Below, in pieces: positions 44,953 to 53,676 of a stretch of DNA of 64,000 nt (within the stretch, counting starts at the first letter, position 1; each line of letters begins with the position of its first letter). The stretch is from Enteroscipio rubneri (lineage in GTDB: Bacteria > Actinomycetota > Coriobacteriia > Coriobacteriales > Eggerthellaceae), in assembly GCF_002899715.1 (NCBI RefSeq), contig NZ_PPEK01000015.1:1-64000 (forward strand), given 5' to 3'. The notes beneath the pieces were generated by a model that saw only the letters and a program-made list of their open reading frames with translations, was not told where the DNA came from and did no database searches. A program made the position numbers and the translations under genes.

Positions 44953-45276
44953 ATGACCGCAACCTATATGCACATTGGCATCCCCATCACGGAGAAGAAG
45001 CCGAACATGACTTACAACGAGGCCATGAAGTTCTGGGTGTCGAACGTCGACGACTACGATTACAAGGTGGAGTACCTCAAATTCGAGGAGGGCACGCCCT
45101 TCCCCGAGGAGCTGCACCGCCGTTGGCACGTGGCCTACGCGGTGGACGACCTCGACCGGTACGCCGACGATGCCGACCGCATCATCTGCGGGCCCATGGA
45201 CGCCGGCCCCGGCGTGCGCCTCGCCTTTGTCGAGAAGGACGGCGCCGTCATCGAACTCTACGAGGATAAGAACTAA
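44953..45276 (+). CDS. Small VOC (glyoxalase-fold) protein
   Basis: A 107-residue protein with a vicinal-oxygen-chelate outline: His7 in YMHIGIPI, His59 in RWHVAYAVDDL and Glu101 in AVIELYE are candidate metal ligands. Such proteins include epimerases, lyases and isomerases of small sugars and aldehydes. Last gene of the dhaL-dhaK-aldolase run, 73 bases after the aldolase, so it may tend an aldehyde or epimer from the same substrate. Reaction unknown. Confidence 0.65.
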   Translation: MTATYMHIGIPITEKKPNMTYNEAMKFWVSNVDDYDYKVEYLKFEEGTPFPEELHRRWHVAYAVDDLDRYADDADRIICGPMDAGPGVRLAFVEKDGAVIELYEDKN

Positions 45277-45297
45277 CGTCGCGGTCCGATGCTGGTG

Positions 45298-45332
45298 GAA
45301 GCGCGCGCTCGGCATTGCCGGGCGCGCGCTTC
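45298..45332 (+). terminator. Strong hairpin at end of the dha operon
   Basis: GAAGCGCGCGC (45298-45308) pairs with GCGCGCGCTTC (45322-45332), with an inner CGGC/GCCG extension and a three-base loop. It follows the VOC stop by 22 bases. The U-run is weak. Confidence 0.75.
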
Positions 45333-45563
45333 ATTGTGTCGAGGGCTCGCATACAGCGTCTCATGCGGATTGCTGCAAGTTCGAGCCGTTTTCGCTATCC
45401 CCGATCAGCTATAAAACAACGTTGAAAAGCGCTGATCCGGCATTTTCTCGAAGCCATGACGAAGCGGCGGCATATTGATGCCGTAAGGCTCACAAAACGG
45501 CGAGAACTTTCCAACATTTCCGCGAGACGTCCATCATGTGAGCGCTCTCTCGTGCGGTGCTCC

Positions 45564-45977
45564 CTAGCCTTCCTCTTTGGCGCGACGGACTAGCTGCACG
45601 CGCTCGGGCGAGATGGTGGGGATGCGCACGAGCATGAGGTAGAGCAGAAACACCGACACAGTTCCCAGCACGAACCACACGATAGGATTCTGCACGAACC
45701 ATGCGGACAATCCCATAACAGTGAACGACACGGCCAGGATGCGCGCCTTCGTGCCGATCGGGATGCCGCCGGCTTCCTTGAACGCGGCGACGTACGTGCG
45801 GTACACCCGCGTCGACACGATCCAAGCATGGCAGCGCGGCGAGGACTTCGCGAACAGAAACGTCGCGAGCAGCAGCAGTGGGGTGGTCGGCAGCACCGGC
45901 ACGAACACGCCGATGCAGCCGAGAATGCAAGCAGCCCAGGCGCTGACGAGCATGAGCAGACGGGCGAAACGGTTCAA
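45564..45977 (-). CDS. DUF454/YbaN-like small membrane protein
   Basis: A 137-residue protein with an N-terminal helix pair and the DUF454 signature GCIGVFVPVLPTTPLLLLATFLFAKSS (only part is needed: VPVLPTTP), then WIVSTRVYRTYV. Two more helices follow before a charged tail. Function of the family is unknown. The start is TTG 45977; GGAAGG seven bases upstream supports it. It stands alone, reading toward the dha terminator. Confidence 0.85.
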   Translation of the reverse strand: MNRFARLLMLVSAWAACILGCIGVFVPVLPTTPLLLLATFLFAKSSPRCHAWIVSTRVYRTYVAAFKEAGGIPIGTKARILAVSFTVMGLSAWFVQNPIVWFVLGTVSVFLLYLMLVRIPTISPERVQLVRRAKEEG

Positions 45978-46241
45978 GTGCGTCCTTCCATTCGGGAGGG
46001 CGAGCGCAACGGCGATAAGCTATCCGGTGCAAAAGTATAGCAAACCCAGTCGTGCTATGCGGCAAGGGAATTTCCTCCACCGTCTTGTGTTGCGGCAAAA
46101 ACGGCAGGCGGCGCGAACTGTAACGAGACCTGCGAATCTCCAAATCTCCCTTCGAAGCAACCTCGATATGCCTCAAGGTCGTCTTCAAATTATTTGTTAT
46201 ACAATCATATGAACTGTTTTCAAAAAAAGGTGGTAGGTGTC

Positions 46242-47378
46242 ATGTCGCAAGACTTACAGCCGACATTGAAGAATACTTCTGCTTTACAGGCCAATTCGCA
46301 CGATACATCGCTCGATCTTTTCAAAGGCGTCTTAGTTGGAGGGATGGTAGCGGCTCACATTGTCCAGTTCTTTCCCTCGGGTGGAACCGTATCTGAGAGT
46401 TTTAGTGCGTACATTAACTTGATCACTTTTTCAGGATTCATGTTCGTATTCGGCTGCACCTGTTCAATAGCTTATTTGTTCAAGCGTATTTCGTATTCCC
46501 TTCTTGCGAAAAAGCTCCTGAAAGGATTCGTGCGAACAATAATCGCGTTTTATGTTTCTGGAATCGCCTTTACTATTCTTGTCGCTGAGAGGTGGTCGGC
46601 AACTAGCATCATTGAAATTCTGACCTTGCAGAATATCCCCGGATATTCGGAGTTTTTATTGAGCTTTGCATTCATCTTTCCGCTGCTTTTTGTGATGAAG
46701 CCTTTTGCTGAAAAGCTGAATGGCGTGATATGCGCCATCGTTGTAGTCTTGAGTTTGCTATCGTGCAATCTGCAATTCGATACGCATTTTTTGCCTGTGC
46801 TCGGTGTATTTTTCGGAGGAAACGCTTTCTTTTGTTTTCCGATCATTTCCTATTTTAGCTACTTTGTTGTCGGCGCATATCTATCAAAAAAGAAAACGTC
46901 CCTGAACCGGATCGTGTTGGTTTTTGCAGCCGTTGGGTCAATGATGCTGCTTGCGTATGTGTGGAGGACTGGAGGTATGCCGACCCGGTTTCCTCCGTCA
47001 GCGCTTTGGGTGATGGGAGGGTATCTGTTCGTCTATGCCTATTGGTTGATGTGCCGAAACGTGAAGCGTTGGAAGTTGATAAAGATGATCGAGGCAGTTG
47101 GATCAAAGAGCCTTCAATACCTTGTCGTAAGCAATGTCGTGATCTTCTCCGTATTCCAAGTATGCTCTCAAGCAGGCGGTTTTGATGTAAGCGGGGCGAT
47201 GACGCTCGTTTTTTGGCTGGCCGTATTCGCTGTATGCATTGTCTGCTCATTTGCCTTTGTCAGATCGTGGGAGAGGTTGAGGATGACAATGAGAAGAGGT
47301 ATTGGTCGGAAGGAAAGAAAAGGCTCTCATGAGCAAAGCGTTGCTGAGGAAGCGCAATCTTCTGGTATGGAGGGCTGA
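46242..47378 (+). CDS. Acyltransferase-3-type membrane protein
   Basis: A 378-residue protein with about ten helices. SLDLFKGVLVGGMVAAHIVQ resembles the first helix of integral-membrane acyltransferases (acyltransferase 3 / DUF1624 type), where His in the helix is catalytic. Such enzymes acetylate surface glycans or lipids. GC content is visibly lower than in flanking genes, which hints at transfer or at kinship with the surface-glycan locus. ATG 46242 has AAGGTGG at good spacing; ATG 46209 is an upstream alternative. The last 50 residues are charged and probably disordered. Confidence 0.7.
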   Translation: MSQDLQPTLKNTSALQANSHDTSLDLFKGVLVGGMVAAHIVQFFPSGGTVSESFSAYINLITFSGFMFVFGCTCSIAYLFKRISYSLLAKKLLKGFVRTIIAFYVSGIAFTILVAERWSATSIIEILTLQNIPGYSEFLLSFAFIFPLLFVMKPFAEKLNGVICAIVVVLSLLSCNLQFDTHFLPVLGVFFGGNAFFCFPIISYFSYFVVGAYLSKKKTSLNRIVLVFAAVGSMMLLAYVWRTGGMPTRFPPSALWVMGGYLFVYAYWLMCRNVKRWKLIKMIEAVGSKSLQYLVVSNVVIFSVFQVCSQAGGFDVSGAMTLVFWLAVFAVCIVCSFAFVRSWERLRMTMRRGIGRKERKGSHEQSVAEEAQSSGMEG

Positions 47379-47474
47379 TGCGCCCTTCAAGCGCTGTTCC
47401 CCGCTAGAGGAACGATGTTTGGGATGGCGAGCATGCAAGCTCACGTCCGAGCAATGATGTCTGAAGCATTCGCG

Positions 47475-47503
47475 TGCGCGCTCGAGCAGCGCGCAAGTTT
47501 TTT
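47475..47503 (+). terminator. Terminator of the acyltransferase gene
   Basis: TGCGCGCT (47475-47482) and AGCGCGCA (47488-47495) with a five-base loop, then a run of six T. It abuts the infC promoter. Confidence 0.75.
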
Positions 47504-47504
47504 C

Positions 47505-47532
47505 TTGCATCTGCGTCACGCCATGCTACAAT
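47505..47532 (+). promoter_or_regulatory. Promoter of the infC-rpmI-rplT operon
   Basis: TTGCAT (47505-47510), a 16-base spacer and TACAAT (47527-47532), about 185 bases upstream of infC. The long leader that follows holds an attenuator. Confidence 0.6.
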
Positions 47533-47644
47533 AAGCAAGTTGTTTACTCAAGCGAGGGGAGACCCTCCACCTGGTTCGGCGCTTCGGCTGCTGATGGGTC
47601 GCTCGAATGCTTGGATCGCCTGCGGTCCGGACATGCGAATGTGA

Positions 47645-47674
47645 GCCCGTCGCTTCTCGGAGTGGCGGGCTTTT
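47645..47674 (+). terminator. Attenuator hairpin in the infC leader
   Basis: GCCCGTCGCTT (47645-47655) pairs with GAGTGGCGGGC (47660-47670), with wobbles, then TTTT. It lies between the promoter at 47505 and the infC start. In other bacteria this operon is autoregulated by L20 or IF3 through such leaders; control here is inferred from position and shape. Confidence 0.65.
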
Positions 47675-47716
47675 CACATGAAGCGCCAAGGCGCGAAGGA
47701 TTGGGAGGTGAGCGCG

Positions 47717-48295
47717 ATAGCTGCTCAGGAGCCACGGCTCAATGAAGAAATTACGGTTCGGGAATGTCGTTTGATCGGCTTCGACGGCGAGCAGATGGGC
47801 ATCTACGTTACGGCGGAAGCCCAGCGGGTGGCGGACAGCCAGGGGCTTGATCTTGTGGAGATCGCGCCCATGGCCGATCCTCCCGTATGCCGCATCATGG
47901 ACTACGGCAAGTTCAAGTACGACCAGGCCATCAAAGCCAAGCAGGCTCGCAAGAACCAGAGCAAGGTCGAGACCAAGGAGATGAAGTTCCGTCCGAAAAT
48001 CGACGTGGGGGACTACACGACCAAGAAGAAGCACGTCATGCGCTTTCTCGACGCGGGCAACAAGGTAAAGATTACCATTATGTTCCGCGGCCGCGAGATG
48101 GCGCATCCCGAGCAGGGTCTCACCATTCTGGAGCGCCTTGCTGACGACCTGAAGGAAACGGCGGTTATCGAAAGCCAGCCGAAGATGGAAGGTCGCAACA
48201 TGCACATGCTCATCGCCCCGCTGCCTGCGGCGGTCTTAGCAAAGAAGAAAAAAGAGAACGAGAAGAAAGAAGAAGGGAACACAGACGATGCCTAA
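47717..48295 (+). CDS. infC: Translation initiation factor IF-3, probable AUA start
   Basis: A protein of about 192 residues. [20 protein letters not shown] opens the N domain, then [14 protein letters not shown], the linker, and the C domain with [14 protein letters not shown] and [14 protein letters not shown]-3 binds the 30S subunit and checks start-codon pairing. GGGAGG at 47703-47708 is nine bases from an in-frame ATA at 47717; the in-frame GTG 47708 overlaps that site. Rare AUU/AUC/AUA starts are typical of infC and let IF-3 limit its own synthesis. The C-terminal tail is Lys/Glu-rich. The stop overlaps the rpmI start by eight bases. Confidence 0.9.
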   Translation: MAAQEPRLNEEITVRECRLIGFDGEQMGIYVTAEAQRVADSQGLDLVEIAPMADPPVCRIMDYGKFKYDQAIKAKQARKNQSKVETKEMKFRPKIDVGDYTTKKKHVMRFLDAGNKVKITIMFRGREMAHPEQGLTILERLADDLKETAVIESQPKMEGRNMHMLIAPLPAAVLAKKKKENEKKEEGNTDDA

Positions 48296-48485
48296 GATGA
48301 AGACCCATCGCGGAACCGCCAAGCGCTTCCGCGTGACCGGCTCCGGCAAGATCATGCGCTCGAAGGCTTTCAAAAGCCACATCATGACCAAGAAGAGCCA
48401 GAAGCGCAAGCGCAATTTCCGCCATGAGACCGAAGTGGCCAAGGCCGACCAGAAGGTCGTCGCCCGCAACCTCGGTCTTCGCTAA
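48288..48485 (+). CDS. rpmI: 50S ribosomal protein L35
   Basis: A 65-residue basic protein. [20 protein letters not shown] is the classic L35 start and the rest is Lys/Arg-rich. Part of the large ribosomal subunit. It sits in the universal infC-rpmI-rplT order, overlapping infC by eight bases, with AGAAGGG as ribosome site inside infC. Normal length. Confidence 0.97.
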   Translation: MPKMKTHRGTAKRFRVTGSGKIMRSKAFKSHIMTKKSQKRKRNFRHETEVAKADQKVVARNLGLR

Positions 48486-48504
48486 TCGATAGGAGAGATC
48501 AGAA

Positions 48505-48858
48505 ATGGCCCGTGTCAAGCGCGCAGTCAGCGCCCACAAGAAGCGTCGTACCGTCCTCAAGCGCGCAAAAGGTTACTATGGCGCGAAGTCCCGTTCCTAT
48601 CGTGCCGCGAAGGAGCAGGTGCAGCATTCGCTGCAGTACATGTACCGTGACCGCCGCAACAAGAAGCGCGAGATCCGCCGCCTGTGGATCACTCGCATCA
48701 ATGCGGCCGCTCGCCTCAACGGTCTGAGCTACTCCGTATTCATGAACGGCCTTAAGAAGGCCGGCGTGCAGCTTGATCGCAAGGTGCTCTCCGATATGGC
48801 CATCAACGATCCCGAGGCGTTTGCCGCCGTCGTGGATGTAGCTAAGAAAGCGCTGTAA
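48505..48858 (+). CDS. rplT: 50S ribosomal protein L20
   Basis: A 117-residue basic protein with [20 protein letters not shown] at the start, then [11 protein letters not shown] and [17 protein letters not shown] in the globular half. L20 is an early assembly protein of the large subunit and in some bacteria represses its own operon through the leader RNA. AGGAGAG precedes the ATG. Last gene of the operon. Confidence 0.97.
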   Translation: MARVKRAVSAHKKRRTVLKRAKGYYGAKSRSYRAAKEQVQHSLQYMYRDRRNKKREIRRLWITRINAAARLNGLSYSVFMNGLKKAGVQLDRKVLSDMAINDPEAFAAVVDVAKKAL

Positions 48859-49031
48859 GGTTTGAGCCTCTATCGCTCACGAAGAGGCCGGTAGCGTTCG
48901 AAGCCTCCCTGCACCGATCCTTGGCCTGCTTTTCGCGCGCTTTTGCTCGCCTGTGGTGCGCTCCGCTGCGAAAAGGACTGGTAGTCGGTGCGAGGAAGTT
49001 TCTTGTAAGCGGCGCGAACAACCGGCAGCCT

Positions 49032-49073
49032 CATATACGAAAGACCCCGCAAAAGCGGGGTCTTTCGTATATG
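49032..49073. terminator. Perfect 19-bp bidirectional terminator
   Basis: CATATACGAAAGACCCCGC, an AAAA loop and its exact complement form a 19-bp stem. AAAG/CTTT tracts inside the stem give U-runs on both strands. It serves rplT from the left and the convergent NifX-like gene from the right. Confidence 0.9.
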
Positions 49074-49097
49074 CAGGAAGCGCAGCCTAATGTAACG

Positions 49098-49463
49098 TCA
49101 TGCTTCGGCAAGGTCGAGATCGTCGTTGGGGGACAGATCGTCGTCAAGCATATCAGCGCCCAGAAAGAGGGTGGCAAGGAACCTCTCCACGGCGCGGTTG
49201 GTCGGTCCGGATGAGCCGGTAACCACTTCGATGCCGGCGGATTCAAATGCCTCGCGAAACGATGGGTCAAGCACATGCACGATAAAGACGCTGACGCCTA
49301 TCTGTTTGAACAACTCGGCGGTGAGTTCAGGGGATAAGCAGGGATTGGGAGTGTTCTGGCATTCTCTGATGATGCCGCGCTCCACTGTGTAGCACATATA
49401 GCTCTCGCATCGGTTGCCATGCAGCGATACATCCAGACCGTCGCTGGCCACCGCAATTCTCAT
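49098..49463 (-). CDS. NifX/NafY-type dinitrogenase cofactor-binding-fold protein
   Basis: A 121-residue protein of the dinitrogenase iron-molybdenum-cofactor family. MRIAVASDGLDVSLHGNRCESYM is the characteristic start, and GVSVFIVHVLD with AGIEVVTGSSGPTNRAVERFL fits the ribonuclease-H-like fold. Many such genes occur in anaerobes without nitrogenase, with unknown roles in metal-cluster handling. It ends in an acidic tail (DDDLSPNDDLD). No nif genes are nearby. Confidence 0.85.
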   Translation of the reverse strand: MRIAVASDGLDVSLHGNRCESYMCYTVERGIIRECQNTPNPCLSPELTAELFKQIGVSVFIVHVLDPSFREAFESAGIEVVTGSSGPTNRAVERFLATLFLGADMLDDDLSPNDDLDLAEA

Positions 49464-49765
49464 AGCACTCCCTTCCTTCGTTCATCGACTCACACCTTAC
49501 CTTGTTCTACGATGTTCATGGACGCTCTTTCGCCCAGCGGGGATAAAAGACGAGCCGAACGACAAAGCACGGATTCGCTGCGTTCCGGCATGCAGCGCTT
49601 CCGTTGCGTGGCTGAGTGGTCGTACGGGTGCGCGAGGTACTTGAGTCGAAATCGCGTTGTCGTGCGGAGGCACGAGGATTGCATGCGTCCGATCGAATTT
49701 CAGCGGGATTCGCGGTTTGCATGACAGGCCTTTCGCTTACCGCTTGCGCATAGTAAGCTGTCTCC
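49464..49765. other. Intergenic region with no gene seen
   Basis: About 300 bases between the divergent NifX-like and flavoprotein genes. GGCTGAGTGGTC near 49610 looks like a tRNA-Ser D arm, but no anticodon or T arm follows. No convincing promoter pair found. Confidence 0.4.
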
Positions 49766-52705
49766 ATGGATATCGAACTTCCTTTGCGAGCAGATGTGGT
49801 CGTGGTCGGTGCGGGCGTTGCCGGTTCGGCGACGGCGCGGGAGCTTGCCCGATGGCGGCTTTCTGTAACAGTGCTCGAAGCGGGCAACGATCTTGCTTGC
49901 GGGGCTACGCGCGCAAACTCGGCGATCGTGCACGCTGGCTACGATCCGCTTCCCGGGTCGCTGAAAGCTCGGTTCAACGCGCAGGGATCCGAATTGTTTC
50001 CCCGGTGGGCTGACGAGCTGGGATTCTCATATCGCAGGAATGGCTCGATGGTCCTCGCTTTCTCTGAAAGCGAGCTTGCCGGTGTGCGGCGACTCGTTGA
50101 TCGGGCTCAGGCGAACGGCATTCGCGGCGTTCGCCTGCTGGACGAAGCCGGTGTTCGCTGTCTCGAGCCTGCGACGGGACCGGGGGTGAGCGGTGCATTG
50201 GCGGCCGAAACGGGAGCGATATGCGATCCGTACGAGGTTGCGCTGCGTGCGGCCGAGCAGGCGTCTCTGCATGGGGCGACGTTCCGTTTCAACGAGCGGG
50301 TCGTACGAATCCAGCATCTGGATGCGGCCGCCGCTGCCGCCCTCGACGAGGACGGGGATCCGCAGGGCCCGCTGGGTGGCCGGCGCAGACCGTTGCGCTA
50401 TCTTCTGGAAACATCGGCGGGCGTGCGCTACGCGGCGCGGGCCGTGGTAAATGCGGCGGGCGTCTTCGCCGACGAGCTCAACAACGCCGTGAGCGAGCAG
50501 AAGCTGCATGTTGTCCCGCGGCGCGGAGAGTACTGCCTCTACGACGTCGACTTCGGCGGCATGTTCGAGCATACGATGTTCCAGGCGCCATCTGTGGCTG
50601 GCAAGGGGGTGCTCGTGACGCCGACCGTGCACGGGAATCTCCTTGTGGGGCCCAATGCCGTGGAGCAGGTAAGCAAAGACGATCTGTCCACCAGCATCGA
50701 CGGCCTTCATGATGTCCTCGAGCGGGCGCGCGCAACTTGGCCCGGAGCGGGCGGTTCCGGCATAATCGCGAACTTCGCGGGGTTGCGAGCGGCCAATGCC
50801 GACGGAAGCGACTTCGTCATTGGCGAACCCGGCGATGCCCCCGGCTTCTTCAACATCGCCTGCTTCGATTCACCGGGGCTCTCGTCGACGCCGGCGGTAG
50901 CGCGTTTCGTCGCGTCCGCTATCGCGGAGAGGCTCAATGCGCAGGAGAACCGAGCGTTCGACCCCTGCATGATGCGGATTGTTCCGTTCTCGGAGATCGG
51001 CGAGTCTGAGCGCGCATCGCGTATCGCACACGATGCGCGATGGGGGCGGATTGTGTGCCGCTGCTGCGAGGTGACGGAGGCTGAGATCGTCGAAGCGCTT
51101 CACGGTCCGCTGCCGGTACATTCGCTCGATGCGCTCAAGTGGCGCACCCGCGCCATGATGGGCCGCTGCCATGCAGGTTTCTGTTCGCCGGAGATAGTGA
51201 AAATCGTCGCGCGCGAGCTGGACACGACTCCCGAGCGTATCGACAAGCGTCTGCCTGGTTCGCCAATGGTCGCGTCATCTCGTTTCGATTATCCCCGGCT
51301 CGCGCGCGTCGAGGCGCGAGCGTACCTCGACCGTTCCGCCCGCAATGCTCCATGCAACGCGCCCTTCGACGTTGCGGTCGTAGGCGGTGGGGCCGCGGGG
51401 ATCGCCGCAGCGCGTGCTGCAGCGGAGCACGGCGCGCGCACGGTGCTCATCGACCGCGAGACACGTCTCGGCGGCATCCTCAAACAATGCGTGCACGACG
51501 GTTTCGGCCTCCATCGCTTCGGTGTCGAACTCACTGGTCCCGAGTACGCGAGTCGTGAAGCGGATGCGCTTGCGGCCTCCGACGTCGAGGTGCTACGGGA
51601 CGCAACGGTCACAGCGCTCGATGTCTCGCGATGCGATCTCTCCGATCCGCTGCTCGTCCATGTGGTCGATGGCTGCGGTGCGCGTGCAATCGCGGCGCGT
51701 GCGGCGGTATTGGCGACAGGATCGCGCGAGCGAGGCCTCGGCGCTTTGAACGTGGCCGGTTCCCGTCCCTCCGGCGTATTTTCAGCAGGCAGTGCGCAGA
51801 ATTTCATGAACCTGCAGGGCTGCCTGCCCGGGCGGCGGGCTGTCGTGCTTGGATCGGGGGATATCGGCCTCATCATGGCACGCCGGATGGTGTCGCAGGG
51901 CGCCGAAGTCGTAGGCGTTTACGAGCTTATGTCCCGTCCGTCAGGCTTGCGCCGCAATGTCGTGCAGTGCCTCGAAGACTTCGACATCCCGCTGCATCTC
52001 AACCGCACGGTCGTGCGCTTGGAAGGCGAAGGCCGGCTCTCGGCCGTATGCATCGCGCAGGTGGATCCCGAAACGCTGCAGCCTGTGCCCGGCACGGAAG
52101 AGCGCGTCGCGTGCGATACGCTGCTCGTGTCCATAGGGCTTCTGCCTGAGAACGAGGTAGCGAAGACGGCGGGCGTGACGCTCGACGGCGTGACGGGCGG
52201 TGCGCGTGTGGACAGCCGGCTCTCCACCGATGTGCCCGGGGTGTTCGCTTGCGGCAACGCATTGCACGTGCACGATTTGGTGGACCACGCTTCGGCCGAG
52301 GGAGAGCGTGCCGGCAGCTTCGCTGCCGCGTTCGCGCTTGGCGAAAAGGATGCGCAGCGGAGCGCGACCGTGCCCGTCGAAGCTGGCGCCGGCGTGCGCT
52401 ACGTCGTGCCGCAGGAGATCGATGTCGCTTCCGGCCGGGGCGAGTCTCTTGCGCTGTCGCTGCGCGTTGCCCAAGCGGTGCGCGAGCCCCGATTTGTCGT
52501 GGAAGCCATCGACCAGGTGGGCCGGTGCCGAACGATCAAGCGTGCGAAGACGATGGTTGCCGTGCCGGCCGAAATGGTGCAGATCGGCCTGAGTGCGTCC
52601 GACGCGGCCGGAAGCGTCTCCGTTCGCGTGCGGGTGGAGAGCGGCGAAATGGAATCGAATGCACGCGTTCCGCGGGCTGCGCCTCCGCGGGAAGGAGGCG
52701 CATAA
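49766..52705 (+). CDS. Fused GlpA-like and pyridine-nucleotide flavin oxidoreductase
   Basis: A 979-residue protein that joins two enzymes usually encoded separately. Residues 1 to about 400 are a DAO/GlpA-type FAD domain ([20 protein letters not shown]). At about 430-500 is a BFD-like [2Fe-2S] domain, with [11 protein letters not shown] and RCHAGFC as Cys ligands. From about 532 comes a second FAD/NAD domain ([27 protein letters not shown], then [16 protein letters not shown]). In relatives the separate proteins, with DUF1667, form a glycerol-3-phosphate- or hydroxyacid-dehydrogenase-like complex. The stop shares a base with the DUF1667 ATG. Substrate is unknown. Confidence 0.85.
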   Translation: MDIELPLRADVVVVGAGVAGSATARELARWRLSVTVLEAGNDLACGATRANSAIVHAGYDPLPGSLKARFNAQGSELFPRWADELGFSYRRNGSMVLAFSESELAGVRRLVDRAQANGIRGVRLLDEAGVRCLEPATGPGVSGALAAETGAICDPYEVALRAAEQASLHGATFRFNERVVRIQHLDAAAAAALDEDGDPQGPLGGRRRPLRYLLETSAGVRYAARAVVNAAGVFADELNNAVSEQKLHVVPRRGEYCLYDVDFGGMFEHTMFQAPSVAGKGVLVTPTVHGNLLVGPNAVEQVSKDDLSTSIDGLHDVLERARATWPGAGGSGIIANFAGLRAANADGSDFVIGEPGDAPGFFNIACFDSPGLSSTPAVARFVASAIAERLNAQENRAFDPCMMRIVPFSEIGESERASRIAHDARWGRIVCRCCEVTEAEIVEALHGPLPVHSLDALKWRTRAMMGRCHAGFCSPEIVKIVARELDTTPERIDKRLPGSPMVASSRFDYPRLARVEARAYLDRSARNAPCNAPFDVAVVGGGAAGIAAARAAAEHGARTVLIDRETRLGGILKQCVHDGFGLHRFGVELTGPEYASREADALAASDVEVLRDATVTALDVSRCDLSDPLLVHVVDGCGARAIAARAAVLATGSRERGLGALNVAGSRPSGVFSAGSAQNFMNLQGCLPGRRAVVLGSGDIGLIMARRMVSQGAEVVGVYELMSRPSGLRRNVVQCLEDFDIPLHLNRTVVRLEGEGRLSAVCIAQVDPETLQPVPGTEERVACDTLLVSIGLLPENEVAKTAGVTLDGVTGGARVDSRLSTDVPGVFACGNALHVHDLVDHASAEGERAGSFAAAFALGEKDAQRSATVPVEAGAGVRYVVPQEIDVASGRGESLALSLRVAQAVREPRFVVEAIDQVGRCRTIKRAKTMVAVPAEMVQIGLSASDAAGSVSVRVRVESGEMESNARVPRAAPPREGGA

Positions 52706-53076
52706 TGCAGATCGCAACCGACATTGCATCGTTTACCTGCATCTGCTGCCCGCTTGGGTGCGAAGTCGAGGTATCGTTCGACGAGCAAGGCGGGGTGGCC
52801 GACATCGCCGGTCATTCCTGCAAACGGGGCGCGAAATATGCAGCGAACGAGGCTGTCCGCCCAGAGCGGACGATCACGGCGGTCTTGCCCGTGGCGGGCT
52901 GTCTTGAACCTGTCAGCGTGAAGACGGCCGGCGCTGTTCCCAAGGTTCTCGTCCGCGATGTGCTGCGCGCGATCGCAGGGCTTCGGCTGGAAGCGCCCGT
53001 GCATGCCGGACAGCGGCTGCTCGGCGACGTATGCGGGACTGGTGTGGACGTCGTTGCTACGAAAAGCGTATTCTGA
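52705..53076 (+). CDS. DUF1667 cysteine-rich protein
   Basis: A 123-residue protein with FTCICCPLGCEVEV and GHSCKRGAKYA, four Cys that probably bind an iron-sulfur cluster. The second part, PERTITAVLPVAGC onward, is typical of DUF1667. Members always accompany GlpA-like/pyridine-nucleotide flavoproteins and are thought to be an electron-transfer subunit. ATG 52705 shares its A with the upstream TAA, with GGAGG before it. Confidence 0.9.
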   Translation: MQIATDIASFTCICCPLGCEVEVSFDEQGGVADIAGHSCKRGAKYAANEAVRPERTITAVLPVAGCLEPVSVKTAGAVPKVLVRDVLRAIAGLRLEAPVHAGQRLLGDVCGTGVDVVATKSVF

Positions 53077-53172
53077 AGTCTTGGAACACGTTTTATGTTG
53101 TATGCGTCGGGACGGCGGAGTAACCACACACCGCGGTCGCGGGCGTCCGTGCAAGAGAAGGGTAGAACCGTC

Positions 53173-53424
53173 ATGGTCGAGTACGTCGAGGATACGCAAG
53201 AGGAGGGCCGCGGCACTCGCCTCGCCGTGACGGCAGGGGTGGCCATTGCCGCCGTGGCGTTGTTGTTCGCCGCGTCGGCCGCTCTATTCTTCCTGATCGC
53301 CGAGTTGCTGCAGGGCGAGTGGATGCTGGCCGGCAGCGCGTTCGTGGTGCTGGCGGGTTTGTATGTGCTTGCCAAGCGCTTCATGCGGGTTGCTGCGAAC
53401 CAGAACAAGAACCCTTTGGGGTAG
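53173..53424 (+). CDS. Small two-helix membrane protein
   Basis: An 83-residue protein: a charged start (VEYVEDTQEEGRG), two hydrophobic helices (about 17-45 and 50-68) and a basic end (AKRFMRVAANQNKNPLG). No family recognised. ATG 53173 is favoured, with GAAGGG about ten bases before it; a longer frame from 53095 has no ribosome site. It is 96 bases after DUF1667 and may be in the same transcript. Confidence 0.6.
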   Translation: MVEYVEDTQEEGRGTRLAVTAGVAIAAVALLFAASAALFFLIAELLQGEWMLAGSAFVVLAGLYVLAKRFMRVAANQNKNPLG

Positions 53425-53525
53425 GCGGCTCGGCATTCGAGCTTGGGGGATCCGCGGCTTGGTTCGGACGCGAGTGCATGGGATTGACGTGCGCGTGCTG
53501 GTTCTTGCGACTAACATAAGATTTC

Positions 53526-53540
53526 GCCTGCAAAGCAGGC
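53526..53540. repeat. Short inverted repeat
   Basis: GCCTGC-AAA-GCAGGC followed by ATTT. A weak hairpin 100 bases after the small membrane protein, perhaps part of its terminator. Confidence 0.35.
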
Positions 53541-53622
53541 ATTTCGCCTGTTCGTGAGAGTCCTTCGTTCTGCGGGTCCGCGTAAGCCGCTTCTAACGGC
53601 GTGCGCGGACATCGATCTCATG

Positions 53623-53659
53623 CACGCCGCCGGGCTCTTTGGACGAGCCCGGCGGCGTG
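53623..53659. terminator. Hairpin between convergent genes
   Basis: CACGCCGCCGGGCTC (53623-53637) and its exact complement (53645-53659), seven-base loop, then TCGTTT on the plus strand. It lies 17 bases past the DEAD-box helicase stop and probably ends both transcripts. Confidence 0.75.
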
Positions 53660-53676
53660 TCGTTTCACCGGGCTTC

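Noticed and set aside
47708-47716. GTG 47708 as the infC start
   Set aside because: It overlaps the ribosome-binding site; ATA 47717 has the normal spacing.
49605-49680. tRNA-Ser-like sequence
   Set aside because: Only a D-arm-like GGCTGAGTGGTC is present; acceptor, anticodon and T arms cannot be formed.
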